Shown here: piece by piece, positions 27,857 to 36,910 of the stretch | How positions within the stretch are numbered: position 1 is the first letter of the stretch | Layout: every line of letters begins with the position of its first letter | The notes under the pieces: model-generated | The model's database searches: none | Seen by the model: the letters and a program-made list of their open reading frames with translations, nothing else | Told to the model about the DNA's origin: nothing | Program-made: the position numbers and the translations under genes | NCBI RefSeq assembly: GCF_013403925.1 | Contig: NZ_JABFDJ010000008.1 | Span: forward strand, 62,001 to 126,000 | Direction: 5' to 3' | Length of the DNA stretch: 64,000 nt | DNA from: Winogradskyella wichelsiae | Lineage (GTDB): Bacteria > Bacteroidota > Bacteroidia > Flavobacteriales > Flavobacteriaceae

Positions 27857-29233
27857 ATGAGTAAATACGATATTATAGTATTAGGAAGTGGTCCTGGTGG
27901 CTACGTAACTGCAATTAGAGCATCACAATTAGGATTTAAAACTGCTGTTGTAGAAAAGGAGAGTCTTGGTGGTGTGTGTTTAAATTGGGGTTGTATTCCT
28001 ACAAAAGCCCTTTTGAAATCTGCTCAAGTATTTGAATACCTTAAACATGCTGAAGATTACGGATTAAAAGTTAAAGATGCTGAACACGATTTTGATGCTA
28101 TAGTAAAACGTAGCCGTGGTGTTGCTGATGGAATGAGTAATGGTGTTAAGTTCTTAATGAAAAAGAACAAAATCGACGTTATTGAAGGTTTTGGTACACT
28201 TAAAACAGGTAAGAAGATTGATGTTGATGGAACAGAGTACTCTGCAGACCATATAATTATTGCTACTGGTGCGCGTTCTCGCGAGCTTCCTAGCTTGCCT
28301 CAAGATGGCAAAAAAGTAATTGGTTATAGACAAGCAATGACATTGCAAGAGCAACCTAAAAAGATGATTGTTGTAGGTTCTGGTGCTATTGGTGTAGAAT
28401 TCGCATACTTTTATAACTCTATAGGAACTGAGGTTACTATAGTAGAATATTTAGATAAAATCGTTCCTGTTGAGGATGATGATGTTTCTAAACAATTAGA
28501 ACGTAGCTTTAAAAAGGCAGGCATTAAAATAATGACTTCTGCTGAAGTTACTTCTGTTGATACATCGGGAGCTGGTGTTAAAGCCACTGTAAAGACTAAA
28601 AAAGGAGAAGAGACTTTAGAAGCTGATATTGTATTATCTGCTGTTGGAATAAAATCTAATATTGAAAATATTGGTTTAGAAAATGTTGGTATTGCTGTTG
28701 ATAGAGATAAAATCTTAGTTAACGATTTTTACCAAACTAATATCCCTGGTTATTACGCTATTGGTGATGTAACACCTGGGCAAGCTTTAGCACACGTTGC
28801 TTCTGCGGAAGGGATTCTTTGTGTAGAAAAAATCGCTGGTCAACATGTTGAAGCTTTAGACTATGGAAACATTCCTGGCTGTACATATTGTTCACCAGAA
28901 ATCGCTAGTGTTGGTTTAACTGAAGCACAAGCTAAGGAACAAGGTTTAGATGTTAAGATTGGTAAATTTCCATTCTCTGCATCAGGAAAAGCTAGTGCTG
29001 GCGGAAATAAAGAAGGTTTTGTAAAAGTAATTTTTGATGCTAAATATGGCGAATGGTTAGGATGCCATATGATTGGTGCTGGTGTTACCGATATGATTGC
29101 AGAAGCTGTTTTAGGTCGTAAGTTAGAGACTACAGGTCATGAGGTACTAAAGACAGTACATCCTCACCCAACAATGAGTGAAGCGGTTATGGAAGCTGTT
29201 GCAGCTGCTTATGATGAAGTAATTCATTTATAA
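27857..29233 (+). CDS. lpdA: Dihydrolipoyl dehydrogenase
   Basis: A 458-residue flavoprotein, the E3 component that reoxidises lipoamide in the pyruvate and 2-oxoglutarate dehydrogenase complexes. The FAD motif GSGPGGYV opens the protein, the redox disulfide is in GGVCLNWGCIPTKALL, the NAD motif is GSGAIGVEF, and the C-terminal HPHPTMSEA carries the active-site histidine. All catalytic residues are present. It stands alone, with no E1 or E2 gene nearby, and ends at a strong terminator. Confidence 0.97.
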   Translation: MSKYDIIVLGSGPGGYVTAIRASQLGFKTAVVEKESLGGVCLNWGCIPTKALLKSAQVFEYLKHAEDYGLKVKDAEHDFDAIVKRSRGVADGMSNGVKFLMKKNKIDVIEGFGTLKTGKKIDVDGTEYSADHIIIATGARSRELPSLPQDGKKVIGYRQAMTLQEQPKKMIVVGSGAIGVEFAYFYNSIGTEVTIVEYLDKIVPVEDDDVSKQLERSFKKAGIKIMTSAEVTSVDTSGAGVKATVKTKKGEETLEADIVLSAVGIKSNIENIGLENVGIAVDRDKILVNDFYQTNIPGYYAIGDVTPGQALAHVASAEGILCVEKIAGQHVEALDYGNIPGCTYCSPEIASVGLTEAQAKEQGLDVKIGKFPFSASGKASAGGNKEGFVKVIFDAKYGEWLGCHMIGAGVTDMIAEAVLGRKLETTGHEVLKTVHPHPTMSEAVMEAVAAAYDEVIHL

Positions 29234-29291
29234 GCTATAACAACCTTATTAAAAGGGACTGAGTTATTACTCGGATGGTTTAATATATTAA

Positions 29292-29328
29292 AAATGCGTT
29301 TCAAAAATTGAAGCGCATTTTTTTTTTT
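29292..29328 (+). terminator. Terminator after lpdA
   Basis: A 13-bp stem with one G-U pair (29292-29304 with 29308-29320), a three-base loop and a T run. An A-rich left flank lets it also act for the convergent barrel gene. Confidence 0.9.
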
Positions 29329-29813
29329 CAAAATTTAATTCCGGTTTTTAAGTAAAAGCTAGAAATATCTCCATAGTTATAATTGTAAACATTACCTCTG
29401 TTACTCGTTAGGAAATTAAACCCAGCATTAATGAAGGCATTGTTATTTATATCGTATTGTAAGCCCGTAGATATTGAAACACCTACATCAGCAGATAAAC
29501 GCTGCTGTATTTTGTAAAAATCTAATTTCACCCCAGACAGAAGACTCAATTTATCGGTTATCTTCACCTTATATAACAATGGAACCTCTATTAAACTAGC
29601 TTCTGCATTTAAAAATTCAAACTGATTTGCAGTAAAAGAAATGTTCTTAGTTAAGAAAATTCCATTAACTGCTAAATCCCAATTTTGTGACGCTAAATCT
29701 TCTTGGAATGTAGCAAATTGTGAGGCTTGCTGTCCAAAAGATTCTGAACTAGACATTATATACACGCTCGAAAAAGTAATGATAAATATCAAATGTTTTA
29801 CAGTAAATGTCAT
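29328..29813 (-). CDS. Small outer-membrane beta-barrel protein
   Basis: A 161-residue exported protein from the ATG at 29813 (an upstream TTG would only add nine residues before the signal peptide). The signal peptide covers about the first 28 residues, ending near SFGQQ. The remainder has alternating aromatic strands (LLYKVKITDKLSLLSGVKLDFY, AFINAGFNFL) and ends in an aromatic residue (GIKF), as outer-membrane barrels do. It resembles the PorT-like family in the neighbouring genes. No specific function can be assigned. Confidence 0.7.
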   Translation of the reverse strand: MTFTVKHLIFIITFSSVYIMSSSESFGQQASQFATFQEDLASQNWDLAVNGIFLTKNISFTANQFEFLNAEASLIEVPLLYKVKITDKLSLLSGVKLDFYKIQQRLSADVGVSISTGLQYDINNNAFINAGFNFLTSNRGNVYNYNYGDISSFYLKTGIKF

Positions 29814-30065
29814 AGAGTCAATAGTTGTAGTTAATATCAAAAATAGAACATTTTCAAGTGTAACTAATTAACTCTTTAGTTATTAATTAGTTAAACAAAC
29901 CTTTATACTTATGTCCATTTAAATTGAAACTGTAATACTTCTGCTGATATATTCATCTAAATAGTGAACTTTCGTTTAAACTAAAAACGTCTACCCCACT
30001 CCAAAACTTTTTATTCTACTATTCAGTAATGAATCATTAAAAGATACATTTGTCAAGCTATAAAA

Positions 30066-30097
30066 CAAAAAAAAGTTCCAGAATTAACTGGAACTTT
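30066..30097 (-). terminator. Terminator of the porin-like gene
   Basis: A perfect 10-bp stem (30072-30081 with 30088-30097), a six-base loop and a U run on the minus strand, 29 bp after the stop codon. Confidence 0.9.
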
Positions 30098-30125
30098 CTT
30101 TATACTATTATTTAGGATGTTTAGT

Positions 30126-30764
30126 TTAGAACATAAACCCTAAACCAAATTGCCATACATCATTTTTACCATCAACGTTTTCAAAAAGTGTATCATCTTT
30201 AAAAATATTTGTCAACCCCTTAGTATAACGTGCACTTAAAAAGAAACCACTATCAAACTTATACGATGTACCAAGTGCCAAACTTGTGTCAAAATCCTTA
30301 ACATAAGAATCATCACTATCAATTTCAATATCTCCACCGTCAGAATTTGGTTCTGTATCGAATTCTTCATGAATTTTAAATCCAAATTGTGGACCTGCTT
30401 CAACACTTAATCCTTTTACTAAATAAACCTTTAGCAACAAAGGAACTTGAATATAGTCTAGTTGATACTCTACATTTTGATCGGTATCAAAAACATTATC
30501 CTGATCTCGTTCTAAAATATCAAAACCTTGCCCCGAGTAAAATACCTCTGGTTGAAAAGAGAATCTTTCAGAAATTGGAAGCTCGGCAACTAAACCTGCG
30601 TTAAAACTTGTTCTTGAATCTACATCATCAAAATCGTCACCACTGAGCTTAGAGAAATTGACTCCTCCTTTAGCTCCTAATTGAAATGCTTTTGAATCTG
30701 ATTGTGCATTAATTGATGTTAATGCAAATAAAAATGCTCCGGTAAATACAATTAATTTTTTCAT
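30126..30764 (-). CDS. PorT-family outer-membrane beta-barrel protein
   Basis: A 212-residue exported protein with a signal peptide (residues 1-20, cleavage after SINA). The mature part matches the PorT/outer-membrane-beta-barrel family: GAKGGVNFSKLSGDDFDD near the start, RFSFQPEVFYSGQG, VEAGPQFGFK in the middle, and a final FGLGFMF ending in phenylalanine. Acidic loops (DSDDSYVKDFD) could bind cations. It is a paralogue of the gene at 31967-32605. It is transcribed alone from a near-consensus promoter and ends at a strong terminator. Its role is unknown. Confidence 0.85.
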   Translation of the reverse strand: MKKLIVFTGAFLFALTSINAQSDSKAFQLGAKGGVNFSKLSGDDFDDVDSRTSFNAGLVAELPISERFSFQPEVFYSGQGFDILERDQDNVFDTDQNVEYQLDYIQVPLLLKVYLVKGLSVEAGPQFGFKIHEEFDTEPNSDGGDIEIDSDDSYVKDFDTSLALGTSYKFDSGFFLSARYTKGLTNIFKDDTLFENVDGKNDVWQFGLGFMF

Positions 30765-30795
30765 TATCTTGATTGTTTTATTTGAGTTAAAAGAA

Positions 30796-30825
30796 CAAAT
30801 TTATATACCGTAAAGCACCTAACAA
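30796..30825 (-). promoter_or_regulatory. Sigma-A promoter of the PorT-family gene
   Basis: On the minus strand TTG, 19 nt and TAAATTTG match the Bacteroidota consensus exactly. The expected start point lies about 25 nt upstream of the start codon. This is one of the clearest promoters in the window. Confidence 0.85.
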
Positions 30826-30945
30826 TAAGGCTTAACAGCAGTTTAACAAGATGATGATTTCTTCTAAAAAATAATCGGAAAAGTTTTATTTAGTCGGCAG
30901 CTCAATGCATTAAATCATTAACTCTTTTAAAGAAAAACCTAATTC

Positions 30946-31428
30946 TCATAACTTAAAACCTAACCCTAAAAATATTCCATTTGGTGCTATTTCTTCAAAA
31001 CCAATTGTATATTTCATTTGCAAATCTAAACGTGAAGATAAATTATAAGTTAATCCTAAATCTACGCGAACTTTAAGTTTGGCATTAAAAAAGTCGAAGA
31101 AATAATTAATACTTGGACCCACAAGAATGTTAAAATCGTCATTAATATTATATTTAAAATATATTGGTGCATTCAAAAATTTAAAATCTCCTAAACTTAT
31201 AAAGAGTAACTCGGGTTGTAAATTAAATTTATTCTTAATATTAAGATTTGTAAAGGCACCAAAATAGTAGCCCGTTTGAACTTTTTGGTTGGCCCCAAAA
31301 TTACCTTGTTCTTCATTTAAAAATGTAAAATTAAAACCACCTTTAATTCCTAATTTAGTTTGTGCTTGTAGACTAAATGAACCCATTAAAATTATAAGTA
31401 AAATGACTATTTGAAGAACGTTTTTCAT
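30946..31428 (-). CDS. Small outer-membrane beta-barrel (porin family) protein
   Basis: A 160-residue exported protein. I chose the ATG at 31428, which opens the signal peptide MKNVLQIVILLIILMG (cleavage near SLQAQ). Mature features are GIKGGFNFTFLNEEQG, KFNLQPELLFISLG and the aromatic end GLGFKL, shared with the neighbouring barrels. It starts 35 bp after the aroQ stop on the same strand, so it could be read from aroQ. Its function is unknown. Confidence 0.75.
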   Translation of the reverse strand: MKNVLQIVILLIILMGSFSLQAQTKLGIKGGFNFTFLNEEQGNFGANQKVQTGYYFGAFTNLNIKNKFNLQPELLFISLGDFKFLNAPIYFKYNINDDFNILVGPSINYFFDFFNAKLKVRVDLGLTYNLSSRLDLQMKYTIGFEEIAPNGIFLGLGFKL

Positions 31429-31462
31429 TTTAATCAATTTAAATATTAATAAGTACTACTTA

Positions 31463-31885
31463 CTATTCGTTTAAAAAACTTTCAATAGCTAGTTCATAAC
31501 TTTGCAAACCGAAACCTAAAATAACCCCCTTAGCGTTAGGCGAAATATACGACTGATGTCTAAAATCTTCTCTAGAAAACGTATTAGAAATATGTACTTC
31601 TACTACTGGAGTTGTAATCGCTTTTACGGCATCTCCAATTCCTACAGACGTATGGGTATAAGCCGCGGCATTTAAAACAATACCGTCGTAATTAAAACCT
31701 ACTTCTTGGATTTTATCTATTAGCTCTCCTTCTATATTAGATTGAAAATACTCTAAGTCTACATTAGCATATTTATGTACCACAGAATCGTAAAACTCTG
31801 TAAAAGTCATATTACCGTAAATATTAGTTTCACGCTTTCCTAATAAGTTAAGGTTGGGGCCGTTTATGATAATTAATTTTTTCAT
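31463..31885 (-). CDS. aroQ: Type II 3-dehydroquinate dehydratase
   Basis: A 140-residue enzyme that removes water from 3-dehydroquinate in the shikimate pathway. The N terminus (IINGPNLNLLGKRETNIYG) carries the catalytic tyrosine, Y23, and the flexible-loop arginine; LNAAAYTHTSV and EVHISNTFSREDFRHQS complete the active site. Length is typical. Its neighbour across the barrel gene is xerD, an arrangement common in Flavobacteriaceae. Confidence 0.97.
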   Translation of the reverse strand: MKKLIIINGPNLNLLGKRETNIYGNMTFTEFYDSVVHKYANVDLEYFQSNIEGELIDKIQEVGFNYDGIVLNAAAYTHTSVGIGDAVKAITTPVVEVHISNTFSREDFRHQSYISPNAKGVILGFGLQSYELAIESFLNE

Positions 31886-31912
31886 AAAGTAAAGATATTA
31901 AAATAAGCGCAT

Positions 31913-31942
31913 AAAAAAACCGAAGCAATTGCTTCGGTTTTT
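31913..31942 (-). terminator. Terminator of the PorT-family gene at 31967
   Basis: A perfect 24-bp palindrome (31917-31940) with A and T runs on both sides, 27 bp after the stop codon; its symmetry makes it active on either strand. Confidence 0.88.
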
Positions 31943-31966
31943 ATTTGTTATTAATTTTTCTTTTAA

Positions 31967-32605
31967 TTAAAAGAAAAAACCAACTGATACTTGTAAAACA
32001 TTATTGTTTATAGAATAATCATCAGAACCTTCTCCATCATAAATATTAGACAAGCCTAAATTATAACGAGCTGAAAAGTTTAGACCACTATCCATTTTAT
32101 AACCAAGACCAAAATTAAAACCTAAGTCAATTCCTTTATAGCTATCTTTGACATCTTCATCGCCAGATTCAGAAAAAGTTTCTCCCTCAAAAGTTTCTGA
32201 ATATTCATAATCCTCTTTAGCAGAAAGCAATAAACCAATTTGAGGTCCTGCTTCAACACTAAAACCTTCAGCTATATAATACTTAGCCATAATTGGAATA
32301 TTAAGATAACTTAACTTTACAGTAGATTCTGAACTTCCTGAGTATCCAAATTCAGAATAAGAATCCTCAGCACTTGCTCCTTGTATAGAATATAGTAATT
32401 CTGGCTGTACAGAAAACTTATCTGAAATAGAAATTTCAGCTACACCTCCAATATGAAAAGATGTTAAACCGTCAAGCTCTTCTGTGTCGTCACCACTAAA
32501 TGAAGAAAAGTTAAGACCTGCTTTAGCACCAAAATTAACTTCTTGTGCATTTACGTTTGAAAATCCAAGAGCAGCAACAGCTGTAATAAGTAATAATTTT
32601 TTCAT
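31967..32605 (-). CDS. PorT-family outer-membrane beta-barrel protein
   Basis: A 212-residue exported protein from the ATG at 32605; a further ATG 60 bp upstream would put the signal peptide (MKKLLLITAVAALGFSNVNAQ) inside the protein, so I reject it. Mature motifs GAKAGLNFSSFSGDD, KFSVQPELLYSIQG, VEAGPQIGLLL and the end SVGFFF match its paralogue at 30126-30764. Acidic loops are prominent. It has a TATTTTTG -7 element upstream and a strong terminator. The function is unknown; PorT-type proteins in this phylum include type IX secretion parts, but most are uncharacterised. Confidence 0.84.
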   Translation of the reverse strand: MKKLLLITAVAALGFSNVNAQEVNFGAKAGLNFSSFSGDDTEELDGLTSFHIGGVAEISISDKFSVQPELLYSIQGASAEDSYSEFGYSGSSESTVKLSYLNIPIMAKYYIAEGFSVEAGPQIGLLLSAKEDYEYSETFEGETFSESGDEDVKDSYKGIDLGFNFGLGYKMDSGLNFSARYNLGLSNIYDGEGSDDYSINNNVLQVSVGFFF

Positions 32606-32916
32606 AATTTTAAATTGATTTTTGTTTGAATTGATGCTCAAAAATAACTTTTGAAACCTATTCAAAAACCTCTTAAATGTTAAAATTTAACGCGTTTTAT
32701 CGATGATTCTACCTCTTAAACCTGATAAGAGAATAATAAATTGATTTACAGGTTTTTACATAAAATGTCTATTTTTAAATACAAAAAAGAAAAATAACAC
32801 ACCTCTAGTTAATGTTATTTTTTAATTAACCAAAAGATTACGATCTTTTCATTTTTAGAATTAAAAAGTTAAATGCATAATAGAATTTTTCAAACTATAA
32901 ATCCTTATTTTTAACC
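32606..32916. other. Divergent intergenic region with a terminator-like hairpin
   Basis: This 311-bp gap lies between a minus-strand barrel gene and xerD. It holds a TATTTTTG -7 element for the barrel gene at 32639-32646 (TTG -33 about 16 nt further up) and a perfect 10-bp AT-rich hairpin (32790-32799 with 32813-32822) flanked by A and T runs. No coding sequence is visible. Confidence 0.55.
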
Positions 32917-33825
32917 ATGAAATGGGAACAAGCGATTACAGATTATAAACATTATCTTCAACTAGAACGTGGTTTATCTAAAAACTCAATTGAAAATTAT
33001 AATTACGATATCAAAAAACTTATTTCATACCTTGAAGAGAACACAATAGAGACATCTCCCCTTAACATTAACACAAATATTGTTAAAGAATTTATTTACG
33101 CTGTTTCAAAAAGTCTTAATCCTAGATCTCAAGCCCGTTTAATTTCAGGACTTCGTAATTTTTTCGATTACCTTATTTTTGAAAACTACAGAACTACAAA
33201 TCCACTTGATTTAATTGAAACTCCTCGGATTGGCAGAAAATTACCAGATACTTTAACCATACAAGATATAGACAAATTAATTAATGCCATTGATTTAAGT
33301 TACCAGTATAGTGGAGTAAATTTAGGCGAACGTAATAGAGCTATAATTGAAATGCTTTATAGCTGCGGCCTACGAGTAAGTGAATTAATAGAATTAAAAC
33401 TATCAGATTTATTTTTTGAAGAAGGTTTTATAAAAGTTACCGGAAAAGGTAATAAACAACGTTTTGTTCCCATTGGCACTTCCACACAAAATTATATAAA
33501 TATTTGGATAAGTATCAGAAATCACATTAGCGTTAACCCTGAATCTAAGGATGTTTTGTTCTTAAATTATAAAGGAGGGAAATTAACTAGAGCAATGGTT
33601 TTTACGATTATAAAAAAGTTAGTTAAAAACTCTGGATTAAATAAAAATGTATCACCACATACATTTAGACATTCTTTTGCTACACACCTATTAGAAAACG
33701 GAGCCGATTTAAGAGCCATACAAATGATGCTTGGTCATGAAAGTATAACGACTACAGAAATCTATATGCACTTAGATCGCTCACATTTAAGTGATGTTTT
33801 AAATAAATTTCACCCAAGACAATAA
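32917..33825 (+). CDS. xerD: Tyrosine recombinase XerD
   Basis: A 302-residue site-specific recombinase. An N-terminal SAM-like core-binding domain (residues 1-90) is followed by the catalytic domain with R153 (CGLRVSEL), K177 (VTGKGNKQRF), H248 and R251 (HTFRH), H274 (MLGHESITTT) and nucleophile Y283 (EIYMHL). Length and divergence from aroQ match the chromosomal XerD that resolves chromosome dimers at dif with XerC, activated by FtsK, whose end is at the left edge. There is no phage or integron context, so it is not a mobile-element integrase. Confidence 0.93.
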   Translation: MKWEQAITDYKHYLQLERGLSKNSIENYNYDIKKLISYLEENTIETSPLNINTNIVKEFIYAVSKSLNPRSQARLISGLRNFFDYLIFENYRTTNPLDLIETPRIGRKLPDTLTIQDIDKLINAIDLSYQYSGVNLGERNRAIIEMLYSCGLRVSELIELKLSDLFFEEGFIKVTGKGNKQRFVPIGTSTQNYINIWISIRNHISVNPESKDVLFLNYKGGKLTRAMVFTIIKKLVKNSGLNKNVSPHTFRHSFATHLLENGADLRAIQMMLGHESITTTEIYMHLDRSHLSDVLNKFHPRQ

Positions 33826-33840
33826 TTTAATTCAATAACC

Positions 33841-33870
33841 TTACTCATCCCTAAAGCATGAGTTTCTTTA
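33841..33870 (+). terminator. Weak terminator candidate after xerD
   Basis: A 6-bp stem (33843-33848 with 33858-33863) followed by TTCTTT, 17 bp after the stop codon. The stem is short, so this is tentative. Confidence 0.35.
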
Positions 33871-34085
33871 CCATCAAGAATTAATATCAATCAATTCTTA
33901 TAGCTTAACACTCTAAGTTTCGTGATTTATTTATTGCTAATCTCCTGACAATAAGTTAAGTTTACAGTACATGAATATTATCTTATGATTCTCTAAAAGT
34001 TATAAAAGCACATAAACCGAAGAAAATAAGGTTATATATTGTGACAAATTCCTCTCGCTAGTGTCCAAATACAAAGCATAAAACC

Positions 34086-35267
34086 ATGAAATTCCCTAGT
34101 CTTAGCTTAAGAAACTACATTTCAGTTCGATACAAAAAAGATGCACTAAAAGAGCATTGTATCGAAGAGGATAAGCATAAAATTGCGTTAGAACTATCTA
34201 ATATTGGACTTTGGGATTGGAATTTTAAAACTAATAAAGTTTTTTATTCAAAAGAGTCTAAGCAAATTTTAGGTTATGATGAAGCCGAAATAATAAATAG
34301 TTCTAAATTTTGGGATGACAAGATACATCCAGAAGACAAAGATGTTTATTTTAAAGACTTTAAGTTATTTTTAGATGGTACTTTTAATCTATACCAAAAC
34401 GAATATAGAATTCGTTGTAAAAACGGTGATTACAAATGGATATTAGACAAAGCAAAGGTTATAGAAAAGGATCAAAATAATAAACCTAGTCGTATCATTG
34501 GCACACACACCGACATAACAAGTTCTAAAAATAATGAAGAACTTCTTAAAAAGAATCTTCAACTCATTACTAGTCAGAATAAAAGACTATATAGTTTTAC
34601 CCATATCGTTTCTCATAACTTAAAAACTCATATCGGTAATTTTAAAAATATTTTAGAATTTTATGATGAAGCCAATTCTGAAAATGAAAAGGAAGAATTA
34701 ATAGGTCATCTCCAATCCATTTCAGAGTCTTTAACTACAACTATAGTAGATCTTGATGATATAGTAAGTATTAGATCTAAAACTGATATTAGCGAACTAA
34801 ATGAACGAATTGATCTTTCTAATTTTACTGATAAAATAATTGAAAGTTTAACCATTGATAGTTCTAAAAACGGTGTTACAATACACAATGCTTTAAGGAA
34901 GGATGAATCTTTTCTAACCAACAAAGCTTATTTGGAAAGTATATTTTATAACTTAATTTCTAATGGTATAAAATATTCAGATCCAGAGAAGGATTCTCAA
35001 ATTATCATTCAATCGATTCATACAAAAGACACCATTAAAATTTTAATTTCTGATAACGGTATTGGTATCGATTTAAATAAACATAAAAATCACGTCTTTG
35101 AAATGTATAAAACGTTTCATGGTACAGAAAGATCGGATTCTCGAGGTATCGGTTTATTTATAACCAAAACACAAGTTGAAGCTTTACAAGGTGAAATACA
35201 AATTGAAAGTACACTACACCACGGTACAGCCTTTACTTTAACATTCCAAAAACAAAAAGCACTCTAA
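34086..35267 (+). CDS. PAS-domain sensor histidine kinase (orphan)
   Basis: A 393-residue soluble kinase. A PAS fold of the PAS_3 type spans about residues 35-150 (LSNIGLWDWNFKTNKVFYS, IHPEDKDVYFKD, ENEYRIRCKNGDYKWI). The HisKA helix holds the phosphorylated histidine in THIVSHNLKTHIGNF (about residue 177), and the ATPase domain follows, with N box FYNLISNGIKYS, G1 ISDNGIGID and G2 RGIGLFI. No membrane helix is present and no response regulator lies beside it, so its partner and signal are unknown. A terminator overlaps the stop codon. Confidence 0.9.
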   Translation: MKFPSLSLRNYISVRYKKDALKEHCIEEDKHKIALELSNIGLWDWNFKTNKVFYSKESKQILGYDEAEIINSSKFWDDKIHPEDKDVYFKDFKLFLDGTFNLYQNEYRIRCKNGDYKWILDKAKVIEKDQNNKPSRIIGTHTDITSSKNNEELLKKNLQLITSQNKRLYSFTHIVSHNLKTHIGNFKNILEFYDEANSENEKEELIGHLQSISESLTTTIVDLDDIVSIRSKTDISELNERIDLSNFTDKIIESLTIDSSKNGVTIHNALRKDESFLTNKAYLESIFYNLISNGIKYSDPEKDSQIIIQSIHTKDTIKILISDNGIGIDLNKHKNHVFEMYKTFHGTERSDSRGIGLFITKTQVEALQGEIQIESTLHHGTAFTLTFQKQKAL

Positions 35268-35284
35268 ATTAGAGTGCTTTTTTT
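35256..35284 (+). terminator. Terminator overlapping the histidine kinase stop
   Basis: A perfect 11-bp stem (35256-35266 with 35270-35280), a three-base loop and a T run. The left arm contains the last codons and the stop, and A-rich flanks make it usable by convergent rny too. Confidence 0.92.
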
Positions 35285-35307
35285 ATTCTATACTTAAGTA
35301 GTTTTAT

Positions 35308-36885
35308 TTACTTGGCTATATTAACTGCTCTAGTTTCTCTAATTACAGTCACTTTTACTTGCCCTGGATATGTCATATCTGTTTGAATTTTCTGAGAAAT
35401 TTCAAAAGATAAACTAGCCGCTTTATCATCTGTAACTTTTTCACTTTCTACAATAACACGTAATTCTCTACCTGCTTGTATTGCATAAGCTTTCTTTACT
35501 CCTGTAAACCCAAAGGCTACATCTTCTAAATCTTTAAGACGCTGTATGTAAGAATCCAAAACTTGACGTCTAGCTCCTGGTCTTGCACCAGATATAGCAT
35601 CACAAACCTGAATTATTGGTGCAAGTAAAGTTGTCATTTCAATTTCATCGTGGTGAGCACCTATAGCATTACAAACTTCTGGCTTCTCACCATGTTTCTC
35701 TGCCCATTGCATACCTAAAATTGCATGTGGAGTTTCAACATCCGTTTCGGATGAAGGCACTTTACCTATATCATGTAATAATCCTGCTCGCTTAGCCAAT
35801 TTAGGATTTAACCCTAACTCAGCAGCCATAACTCCACAAAGTTTAGCAACTTCACGCGAGTGTTGTAACAAGTTTTGTCCGTAAGAAGAACGATATTTCA
35901 TACGACCTACCATCTTAATTAATTCAGGGTGTAAACCATGAATTCCCAAATCGATCACCGTACGCTTACCTACTTCTATAATTTCTTGTTCTATTTGTTT
36001 TTCTGTTTTCTTAACAATTTCTTCAATTCTAGCAGGATGTATTCTACCATCTGTCACTAACTTGTGTAATGATAAACGTGCAATTTCACGTCTTACAGAA
36101 TCGAAACAAGATAAAATAATTGCTTCTGGCGTATCATCTACAATAATTTCTACACCTGTTGCCGCTTCAATAGCTCTAATATTTCTACCTTCTCTACCAA
36201 TAATACGACCTTTAACGTCATCTGATTCTATATTAAATACAGATACACAGTTATCAACTGCCTCTTCTGTACCAATACGCTGTATGGTATTAATAATAAT
36301 TTTCTTAGCTTCTTGTTGTGCTGTTAATTTAGCTTCTTCAACATGATTTTGAATAAAAGCCATAGCATCTGTTTTAGCCTCTTCTTTAAGTGACTCAACT
36401 AATTGCGACTTAGCTTCTTCTGCAGATAAAGAAGAAATAACTTCTAACTGCTTAATTTGATTTTTATGAGATTTCTCAATCTCTTCTTCCTTCTTATCTA
36501 AGAATTCTAATCTAAAATCGTAATCTTTTATTTTACTCTCTAAAGATTGATTAGACTTTTTCGCTTTACTAAGTTCATTAGAAATATTAGATTCTTTATC
36601 TCTAATACGCTTTTCAGCTTCAGCCATTTTCTTATCACGAGAAAAAATTACTTTTTCATGTTCTGATTTTAATTCAATAAACTTCTCTTTAGCTTGTAAT
36701 ATTTTATCTTTCTTTAATGATTCTCCATCAGACTTAGCAATTTTTAAAATTGATTTTGCTTCAAGCTCAGCATTAGCTATTAATTTTGAAGCCTTCCCTT
36801 TTTCTAAAGCTTTTGCTATAAAGTATCCTATTATTACTCCTATTATTAATCCTCCAACAATAAATATCATTGTGTTAGTATCCAT
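35308..36885 (-). CDS. rny: Ribonuclease Y
   Basis: A 525-residue membrane-anchored endoribonuclease that starts mRNA decay. It has an N-terminal helix (residues 5-28), a long charged coiled coil (30-200), a KH RNA-binding domain ([19 protein letters not shown]) and an HD hydrolase domain with the HD pair in AGLLHDIGK and HSREVAKLC before it. Length is that of the family. Its start lies 25 bp beyond the end of the 6S-like RNA on the same strand, and I see no separate promoter, so transcription may be read-through from there. Confidence 0.97.
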   Translation of the reverse strand: MDTNTMIFIVGGLIIGVIIGYFIAKALEKGKASKLIANAELEAKSILKIAKSDGESLKKDKILQAKEKFIELKSEHEKVIFSRDKKMAEAEKRIRDKESNISNELSKAKKSNQSLESKIKDYDFRLEFLDKKEEEIEKSHKNQIKQLEVISSLSAEEAKSQLVESLKEEAKTDAMAFIQNHVEEAKLTAQQEAKKIIINTIQRIGTEEAVDNCVSVFNIESDDVKGRIIGREGRNIRAIEAATGVEIIVDDTPEAIILSCFDSVRREIARLSLHKLVTDGRIHPARIEEIVKKTEKQIEQEIIEVGKRTVIDLGIHGLHPELIKMVGRMKYRSSYGQNLLQHSREVAKLCGVMAAELGLNPKLAKRAGLLHDIGKVPSSETDVETPHAILGMQWAEKHGEKPEVCNAIGAHHDEIEMTTLLAPIIQVCDAISGARPGARRQVLDSYIQRLKDLEDVAFGFTGVKKAYAIQAGRELRVIVESEKVTDDKAASLSFEISQKIQTDMTYPGQVKVTVIRETRAVNIAK

Positions 36886-36910
36886 CTTAATTATTTAGTT
36901 TTAGTGTATA

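Noticed and set aside
32917..33825. Tyrosine recombinase as sign of a mobile element
   Set aside because: It has XerD length and motifs, sits next to conserved aroQ, and there is no phage gene, att-type repeat or cassette nearby.
33826..34085. Small RNA gene between xerD and the histidine kinase
   Set aside because: Apart from a weak hairpin near xerD I saw no promoter-terminator pair.
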